A stretch of DNA of 64,000 nucleotides from Streptomyces sp. GSL17-111 (GTDB lineage Bacteria > Actinomycetota > Actinomycetes > Streptomycetales > Streptomycetaceae), in contig NZ_JBAJNS010000001.1 of the NCBI RefSeq assembly GCF_037911585.1, forward strand, positions 4,139,501 through 4,203,500. The letters run 5' to 3'. Positions 58,879-64,000 of the stretch are shown here, piece by piece. Both the position numbers and the translations under genes were made by a program. The first letter of the stretch is position 1. Each line of letters begins with the position of its first letter. Below the pieces are notes generated by a model. That model was not told the origin of the DNA, did no database searches, and was given only the letters and a program-made list of their open reading frames with translations.

Positions 58879-60846
58879 TCAGCCGTCCTCGCCCGCGTCC
58901 TCCCCGGGGCCGGGCACGTGGACCCAGACCGACTCCGAGGGGACGCCCTCGGCGTCGATGACGTTGACCATGTAGTAGCCCGGCGGCACGAGGGTGGGGT
59001 CCTCCGGGAGGGTGACGGTGACGCCGTCCGCCGTCGTCGTGAACTCCAGCTCCACCGAGCGCTGCTCGACGTTCGTGACGTGCGTGAAGGAGCTGGGCCG
59101 GATCAGCCGCGCCTCCGCCACGGCCCCCGCGTCCTTCGAACGGAACTCCGCGCTTCCGCCCAACTCGACGACCTGCGTCTCCTCGGCGTCGTCGACCAGC
59201 TCGGGGCGCCCGCCCTGGAAGAGGTAGGGCGGCTCGTACACGTCGATCTGCTGCTCGAACTCGCCGGGCTTGGTGTTGGCCTCGTCGGCGAAGAGCGAGT
59301 CGGAACCGAAGGTCATGACCCGGCCGTCGGGCAGCAGCAGGGCGCCGGAGTGGTAGTTGCGGCCCACCAGCGGGTCGGCGACCGGACGGGAGCTGTTGGT
59401 CTCCACGTCGTAGAGCTCGGCCTTGAGGACGTTGCTGTCGCTCAGGCCCCGGTAGCCCCCCGAACCGTTCGTCGTCAGCACGGTGTCGTCGGGCAGGATG
59501 ACGCTGCTGGGGTAGCGGACGGGCTCGTACAGGTCGGGGCCGTCCTCGAAGCGGGGCAGGTCCTCCTTCAGGTCCACGATGCGCGTCTTGTCGGTGACGG
59601 TCTCGCTCTCGCCGATGCCCCCACCGCCGAGGACCATGTAGCGCTGGTCCTGCGCGGGCGGCAGAAGCACCCCCATGGCGGTCTCCAGCGCGTCGGGGTC
59701 GCTCAGGCCGGGGACGGCCTCGAACTCGTCCGTCCGCCAGTCCCACAGGCCCGGCGTGCGGCCCTCGTCGGCCGGGCCGTAGCCGGAGCTGGTGCCGGTG
59801 TAGAACAGTTCGCCGCCCTGGGCGAGGAAGAGACCCGGATAGGTGGGGAAGTAGCGCTCGTAGGGGAGGGTCTCCCACTCCTTCGTCTCCGGGTCGTAGA
59901 CCTCGACCTTCTTGGAGACCTCGCCGATGTCGTCCAGGCCGGAGACGGAGATGACGCGGCCGTCCTCCAGCGTGGTCAGCGTCGGGTACCAGCGGGCGTC
60001 CTCCATCGGGTCGACCTTGACGTACTCCTCGGCGATCGGGTCGAACTCGTAGGAGTCGCGGATGCCCTGGAAGTCCTTCTTGTCGAAGGACAGCTTGTTG
60101 GCGATCCCGTAGACGTTGCGCCGGTCCTCGCCCTCCAGGCCCACGACGACGTACTGCTCCGTGGCGCCGGTGGAGTACTTCTCACCCTTCCGCTCGGCCT
60201 CCACGTAGATCCGCGCCTGACTGGCGGTGACGGTGACCTCGCCGGTCTCCGGGTCCTCCGTCTTCTCGGCCCGGGGCACGAGCAGGGAGTCCTGGCTGAG
60301 GAAGACCTTCCCGCTGTCCTTCCCCCGGAACTTGGTGCCCTTGGGCAGCGTCATCGGCTCGTCGGGGTTCTCGTTGCTGACGATCATCAGACCGCCGGCC
60401 TTCTCGACGTCCCCCTCCAGCGTCTCGTACCGCTTCGTGCCCCCGGCGACGAGCAGGTTGCCGTCCGGGAGCTGGGTGTGCCCGGCACAGAACATGTCGG
60501 CCGGGGTGGGGATGTTGGCGAAGGAGTTGTCCTCGGGGTCCCACAGCACGCTGCGGAAGGTCTGCGCGTCGAACTGCTCGGCGTCGTTGCCCGAACCGGC
60601 GATGAGCAGCACCTTGCCGGTGTACAGCAGCGCCGCGTGGATGGTGTTGATGCGGTACTCGTCGGGCACGTCCAGCACGTGCCACTTGCCGTTGTCGGCC
60701 TTGTACTCGGGCTGGTTGATCTTGTACTCGTGGTACTGCTCCGAGCCGTAGCGGATCAGCCAGGGCGCGTTCATCCCGGCGATGGCGAGCAGCGCGGCCG
60801 TCGAGATCGCTATCCGCTTGGTACGGCGGCTCGGACGGTATTTCAC
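58879..60846 (-). CDS. glxA: GlxA mono-copper radical oxidase
   Basis: GlxA is a copper-radical oxidase needed in Streptomyces for deposition of a beta-glucan at hyphal tips with CslA. The 655-residue protein has an N-terminal membrane anchor (IAISTAALLAIAGMNAPWLI), a kelch propeller and a DUF1929 domain. Copper-site residues are Cys120 (DMFCAGHTQLP), Tyr287 (DARWYPTL), Tyr-His in GRNYHSGALL and His in SSFTHVTNVE. The GTG at 60846 has AGGAG 7 nt upstream. It lies 114 nt after cslA on the same strand, so they are one operon. Confidence 0.95.
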   Translation of the reverse strand: MKYRPSRRTKRIAISTAALLAIAGMNAPWLIRYGSEQYHEYKINQPEYKADNGKWHVLDVPDEYRINTIHAALLYTGKVLLIAGSGNDAEQFDAQTFRSVLWDPEDNSFANIPTPADMFCAGHTQLPDGNLLVAGGTKRYETLEGDVEKAGGLMIVSNENPDEPMTLPKGTKFRGKDSGKVFLSQDSLLVPRAEKTEDPETGEVTVTASQARIYVEAERKGEKYSTGATEQYVVVGLEGEDRRNVYGIANKLSFDKKDFQGIRDSYEFDPIAEEYVKVDPMEDARWYPTLTTLEDGRVISVSGLDDIGEVSKKVEVYDPETKEWETLPYERYFPTYPGLFLAQGGELFYTGTSSGYGPADEGRTPGLWDWRTDEFEAVPGLSDPDALETAMGVLLPPAQDQRYMVLGGGGIGESETVTDKTRIVDLKEDLPRFEDGPDLYEPVRYPSSVILPDDTVLTTNGSGGYRGLSDSNVLKAELYDVETNSSRPVADPLVGRNYHSGALLLPDGRVMTFGSDSLFADEANTKPGEFEQQIDVYEPPYLFQGGRPELVDDAEETQVVELGGSAEFRSKDAGAVAEARLIRPSSFTHVTNVEQRSVELEFTTTADGVTVTLPEDPTLVPPGYYMVNVIDAEGVPSESVWVHVPGPGEDAGEDG

Positions 60847-60960
60847 GGTTCGGACTCCTGGCGGACGTGCGGTGGCGTGCGGACGGGATGCTGCGGGGCC
60901 CGGCGGGGCGTGCGGGCCACGGGGGCGCGCCCGGCGCGGGCTCGTGGCGGGCGCGCCGGG

Positions 60961-62988
60961 TCAGGCGCGCGGAGCCGGGTGCCGGGGGCGACGCACGGCG
61001 ATCTGGATCGTGTCCTCGGGGCTCACGGCGGGAGGGACGGGGCCGCCCACCGAGGCGTCCTCGGTGCGCGGGCCGGGTACGGAGGCCGCGGCACCGTCCG
61101 GCGCTGCTGTGCTCCTGCCGTCCCGGCCGGACGGGCCGTCCGGCGTTCGGCCCTGCTGTCGGCGCCGCTTCAGCTCCTTGCGGACGGTGACCTGCCAGCC
61201 GATGATCGGCGCCGCCGTGATCAGCAGGGCCAGCGCGGCCCAGGTGATCATCGCGGGGTGGTCGTGCCCGAGGAAGAACGACCCCACGAGGGAGCCGCCG
61301 AAGACGGCGATGAAGAACAGGTGGACGCGGAAGGTGCCCAGCAGGGTGTCGGGGCTGGCTGAGTCGCCCTTCGGCGTCACGACGAACTTGCTCTTGCGGC
61401 GCAGCACGGCGTCCAGCAGCGAACGGGCGTAGATGGGCGCGGAGAGTGCCGACATGAGCATGCCCGCGAGACCGCCCGAGCCCTCCGGCTCGTGCGGGGA
61501 GACGTTGTGCCGCCGGTTCCAGATGTACAGGCCCACCTGGAGGGCCGAGGCGTTGCCGTAGAGCATCATCCAGATGACCGGGTCGATCTGCACGCCGGAG
61601 GCGCCGAGGCCGAGGAAGAGGGCGCAACTGAGAGCCGCCAGGATCCAGTTCAGCGCTGAGATCGGGTAGAAGATGATCATCATCGTGTAGTTGAAGAGCT
61701 TCCCGGCGGGCAGCGAGAAGAAGCCCTTCCAGTACTGGCCGAGGATCGTCTCGTAGGTGCCGCGCGACCACCGGAGCTGCTGGGTGAAGAAGTCGGTCCA
61801 GGCGTTGGGGCCCTCGCCGACGGCCAGCACGTCCGGGGTGTAGACCGAGCGCCACTTCCGGCCGGTCACGGGGTTGCGGTGCCGGTGCATCTCGAAGCCG
61901 GTGGCCATGTCCTCGGTGATCGAGTCGTACAGACCCCCGATCTGCTTGATCGCCTTGATCCGTACGGCGTTGCTCGTGCCGACGAACATCGGGGCGCCGT
62001 AGCGGTTGCCCGCCCGCTGGATCAGCGCGTGGAAGAGGAACTGCTGGCTCTCGGCGGCCTTGGTGACGAAGTTGTCGTAGTTGCCGTAGACCTGCGGCCC
62101 GATGACGAAGCCGACGTCGGGGTCCCGGAAGTAGCCGAGCATCCGCTCCAGGTAGTTCGCCAGGGGGACGTGGTCGGTGTCGACGCCGGCGAAGAAGTCG
62201 TAGTCGTCCCCGTGGGCGTCGAGCCAGGCGTTGTAGTTGCCGTGCTTGGTCTTGGCCCGGAAGGCACCCTTCGGGGTGTTCCAGCGGTCCACTCCCTTGC
62301 GGCTGAAGTGGCGCACGCCCAGCTTCGCGCAGACGGCCTTCACCTCGGGGTCGTCGCCCTCGTCGAGCAGCCACACGTGCACCGTGCCCCGGTGGCGGAT
62401 CTTCACGGCCGCCTCCAGGGTCTTGGTGACCATGGAGAGCGGTTCCTTGCCGGGCACGAACGAGGTCAGGAACGCCACGCGCGTGCCCGCCTCGGGCACG
62501 ACGGGCACCGGGTCGCGGGCGACGAGCGTCGCGTGGGAGTTGGAGAGCACGTTGAGCGTGCGGAACAGCTCGATGAGACCGATCGCGACGAGCATGACGA
62601 CGTCGAGGACCAGGACCAGGTCCGAGACGGAGCCCTCGTCGCGCTGGGTCCAGTGCTGCGGCTGCATGAGCCACAGGAAGAGGCCGAGGGAGAGCAACGG
62701 CGCGGCCGCCAGCAGCAGTCCGGCCCGGACGCGGTGCGGCTCGTCACCCAGCAGGCTGCGGTAGCGCACGCGGTAGGGCACGTCCGGGTCGGGCCGGGTG
62801 AGCGGTCCGGCGAGCCGGCTGTAGTGCTCGTAGTCGTAGCGCGGCGGCGCCTTGCGCGGCCAACGCAGCCCGCGGCCGAGGGAGTGCTCGCCGGTGCGGG
62901 AGCCACGTGGTTCCCGCAGGACGCGCAGCTTCGTCGTCCGTGACGGGTCGTCGTCCGCGGGCGGCCGGGAATCGCCTGCTGCCGTCAT
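60961..62988 (-). CDS. cslA: Cellulose-synthase-like glycosyltransferase CslA
   Basis: CslA is a family 2 glycosyltransferase that makes a cellulose-like polymer at growing tips. The 675-residue protein has N-terminal helices and the catalytic domain with WLLDEGDD, FFAGVDTDHVPL, SITEDMATGF and QQLRWSRGTY (the D, DxD, TED and QxxRW set). Several membrane helices follow (LPAGKLFNYTMMIIFYPISA, VHLFFIAVFGGSLVGSFFL) and a disordered tail. No PilZ domain is seen. The start ATG at 62988 is preceded by GGGGGATGG. Confidence 0.95.
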   Translation of the reverse strand: MTAAGDSRPPADDDPSRTTKLRVLREPRGSRTGEHSLGRGLRWPRKAPPRYDYEHYSRLAGPLTRPDPDVPYRVRYRSLLGDEPHRVRAGLLLAAAPLLSLGLFLWLMQPQHWTQRDEGSVSDLVLVLDVVMLVAIGLIELFRTLNVLSNSHATLVARDPVPVVPEAGTRVAFLTSFVPGKEPLSMVTKTLEAAVKIRHRGTVHVWLLDEGDDPEVKAVCAKLGVRHFSRKGVDRWNTPKGAFRAKTKHGNYNAWLDAHGDDYDFFAGVDTDHVPLANYLERMLGYFRDPDVGFVIGPQVYGNYDNFVTKAAESQQFLFHALIQRAGNRYGAPMFVGTSNAVRIKAIKQIGGLYDSITEDMATGFEMHRHRNPVTGRKWRSVYTPDVLAVGEGPNAWTDFFTQQLRWSRGTYETILGQYWKGFFSLPAGKLFNYTMMIIFYPISALNWILAALSCALFLGLGASGVQIDPVIWMMLYGNASALQVGLYIWNRRHNVSPHEPEGSGGLAGMLMSALSAPIYARSLLDAVLRRKSKFVVTPKGDSASPDTLLGTFRVHLFFIAVFGGSLVGSFFLGHDHPAMITWAALALLITAAPIIGWQVTVRKELKRRRQQGRTPDGPSGRDGRSTAAPDGAAASVPGPRTEDASVGGPVPPAVSPEDTIQIAVRRPRHPAPRA

Positions 62989-63375
62989 GTGTCCATCCCC
63001 CCGCACGCAGGGTGTGCGTGACGTCGTTCGGGTCTTGCCTCCCCGCCCGTACGAAGACATGGAGCGGGGCACGCCGGTTCCCGGAAACCCCCAGAATGTG
63101 GACGGACCCCCACCGCGTATGAGTTTCGACCGGTGACCGGCGCGTCAGCTTTGCGAAACCCTCACATGATCGCAAGAGTGTGATGACCTGATTGCGGGCT
63201 TTGGCGTACGAATGCCCGGATGAATGTGATCAAAGTGATGTGTGGCGCCCCCTGCCGCCCGCCCCCGCCGCCCCCGTGCCGGCCCCGCACGCGGTACGCC
63301 CCGGGTCCTGCCCCGGACGCCACCGCCCGGAGCCGGGTGGCCGGGTGCGGTACCCCGGGGCAGGACCCGGGCCCG
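62989..63375. other. Intergenic region upstream of cslA
   Basis: About 390 nt. The cslA promoter lies here; 63130-63240 is relatively AT-rich. The far end holds the long inverted repeat 63300-63371, placed directly after the small-protein gene. Confidence 0.5.
63300..63371 (-). terminator. 17-bp perfect inverted repeat after the small-protein gene
   Basis: 63300-63316 is perfectly complementary to 63355-63371, with a 38-nt GC-rich loop able to fold further. It starts 4 nt after the reverse-strand stop at 63376, consistent with a terminator. Confidence 0.75.
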
Positions 63376-63561
63376 TCAGTCGATGCCGCGCCAGATGTGC
63401 GGCTCGCGGCTGTTCTCCTCGTCCTCGCCCGCGAGCAGGGCCAGGACCACCGGTGTGGCCTCGATTCCCCGGGCCGACTCACCCCCGGCCGCGTACGTGC
63501 CGAGCGGCGTGGGGCCGGGCTCGGGCCCGGACGGCCTCGTGGTCACGTCCATCAACGTCAC
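63376..63561 (-). CDS. Hypothetical 61-residue small protein
   Basis: A short protein starting at GTG 63561 (VTLMDVTTRPSGPEPGPTPL) and ending REPHIWRGID. GAGGGAG lies 10 nt before the GTG; third positions are almost all G or C, and a strong terminator follows directly. The middle has ARGIEATPVVLALLAGEDEEN, which could be a helix. No family recognised; it could be a small regulatory or precursor peptide. Confidence 0.6.
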   Translation of the reverse strand: MTLMDVTTRPSGPEPGPTPLGTYAAGGESARGIEATPVVLALLAGEDEENSREPHIWRGID

Positions 63562-63884
63562 TGCGCGTCAACTCCCTCGGACATACGGTCGGGCAGCACG
63601 ACTCAGTGTGCGCGAGCGGCGCGCCCGCCGCGACCGGACTCGCGAGAAAAACCGCAGGTGGCACGCAGTGCCGGGCATCGCGGCCCGGGATGCCGAGCAG
63701 CAGGTCCACCCGGCTCGAAGGGTGGGGCACGCCGGTCGCGAACGGGCCGGGGCCCGACGGAACACCCGGCGCGGCAGCCGGTCGCGGATCACCCGGACGG
63801 GCGATCGGGTTCGAGTGGAGTTCCATCGCCTGCGGAGACGCTGGTGCCCTCAGGACCCGCGGGCGAGGCGAAGGGGAGGCCGAC
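63562..63884. other. Divergent intergenic region
   Basis: About 320 nt between the small protein and the SRPBCC gene. It presumably holds both promoters; I see no recognisable motif or terminator. Confidence 0.4.
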
Positions 63885-64000
63885 GTGACACGACCAGAAC
63901 CCGGCAGCACGGCGGACGTGACGGTCGACCGGACGGTCGCGATCGACGCACCCCCCGGAGTCGTCTACCGGCTCATCGCCGACATCACCGGCTGGCCGCA
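63885..64000 (+). CDS. SRPBCC / aromatase-cyclase-like protein, 5' end only
   Basis: The first 38 codons of a gene that runs out of the window: VTRPEPGSTADVTVDRTVAI, then APPGVVYRLIADITGWPQ. The opening of the START/SRPBCC fold (AIDAPPGVVYRLIADITGWPQ-like) is typical of polyketide aromatase/cyclases and other SRPBCC proteins. The GTG start has GGGGAGG about 7 nt upstream. A type II polyketide cluster might follow, but this cannot be judged here. Confidence 0.6.
   Translation, partial: MTRPEPGSTADVTVDRTVAIDAPPGVVYRLIADITGWP

Noticed and set aside
63376..63561. Small protein as a RiPP precursor
   Set aside because: No modifying enzyme or peptidase gene is adjacent within the window, and no core-peptide pattern is clear.

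Overview
The window is chromosomal DNA from a Streptomyces or a very close relative. GC content is very high, third codon positions are almost all G or C, and GTG and TTG starts are common. Several genes are streptomycete hallmarks: an SsgA-like sporulation protein, the cslA/glxA tip-glycan pair, hupA, and a DUF2017 gene next to clpS. From memory, the gene order follows the S. coelicolor core chromosome from about SCO2952 down to about SCO2836 with some rearrangement; this is recall, not a search. I see no phage, insertion sequence or CRISPR array.

Layout. 1-6 kb: the 3' end of a HelR/UvrD-like helicase, ACT-domain malic enzyme, HU protein, murA (reverse), an AlgH/YqgE protein and a DUF3039 zinc protein. 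6.4-11 kb: a three-gene xanthine-dehydrogenase-like operon (FAD, 2Fe-2S, molybdopterin). 11-22 kb: SF2 helicase, IclR regulator, membrane-anchored Lon-type protease, an AsnC regulator divergent from 4-hydroxyphenylpyruvate dioxygenase, a glycolate-oxidase-like enzyme, an SsgG-like protein, two RDD membrane proteins and a DUF2975/XRE pair behind a nested palindrome. 22-28 kb: secreted M6 metalloprotease, NAD salvage genes pncA/pncB, clpS and DUF2017. 29-38 kb: alanine/glycine symporter behind a Crp-like box; then mec, a cysteine leader peptide, cysO and cysM; an MBL phosphodiesterase-like protein; GlcNAc PTS genes; rph; a lipoprotein; rdgB; and tRNA-Leu(UAG).

38-53 kb: an HNH endonuclease gene that runs into the tRNA, Bcp peroxiredoxin, DUF3618, a GroES-like protein, a guanidine-III riboswitch with a Gdx exporter, a bifunctional penicillin-binding protein, an ABC-2 exporter (two permeases and an ATPase), an SGNH hydrolase, DUF445, an FAH-family enzyme, an oxidoreductase, a HAD phosphatase, and a class F sortase with a companion surface protein. 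53-63 kb: an extracellular glycan locus with a GH6 lipoprotein, a frameshifted DyP peroxidase, a second copper-radical oxidase, glxA and cslA. The right edge holds a 61-residue small protein and the first codons of an SRPBCC (aromatase/cyclase-like) gene.

How the genes fit together. mec/cysO/cysM form the carrier-protein cysteine pathway under a probable cysteine-sensing leader peptide. pncA and pncB form the nicotinamide-to-NaMN salvage arm and share a probable operator. cslA, glxA and the GH6 protein match the machinery that lays down a beta-glucan at hyphal tips, here joined by a second H2O2-producing oxidase and a peroxidase. The observations I rate most worth checking are the HNH gene whose stop codon is the anticodon of the downstream tRNA, the single-base frameshift in the DyP gene, the guanidine-III riboswitch with a duplicated linker, the altered active-site motifs in the molybdenum subunit and the sortase, and an unexplained structured region at 1076-1200.
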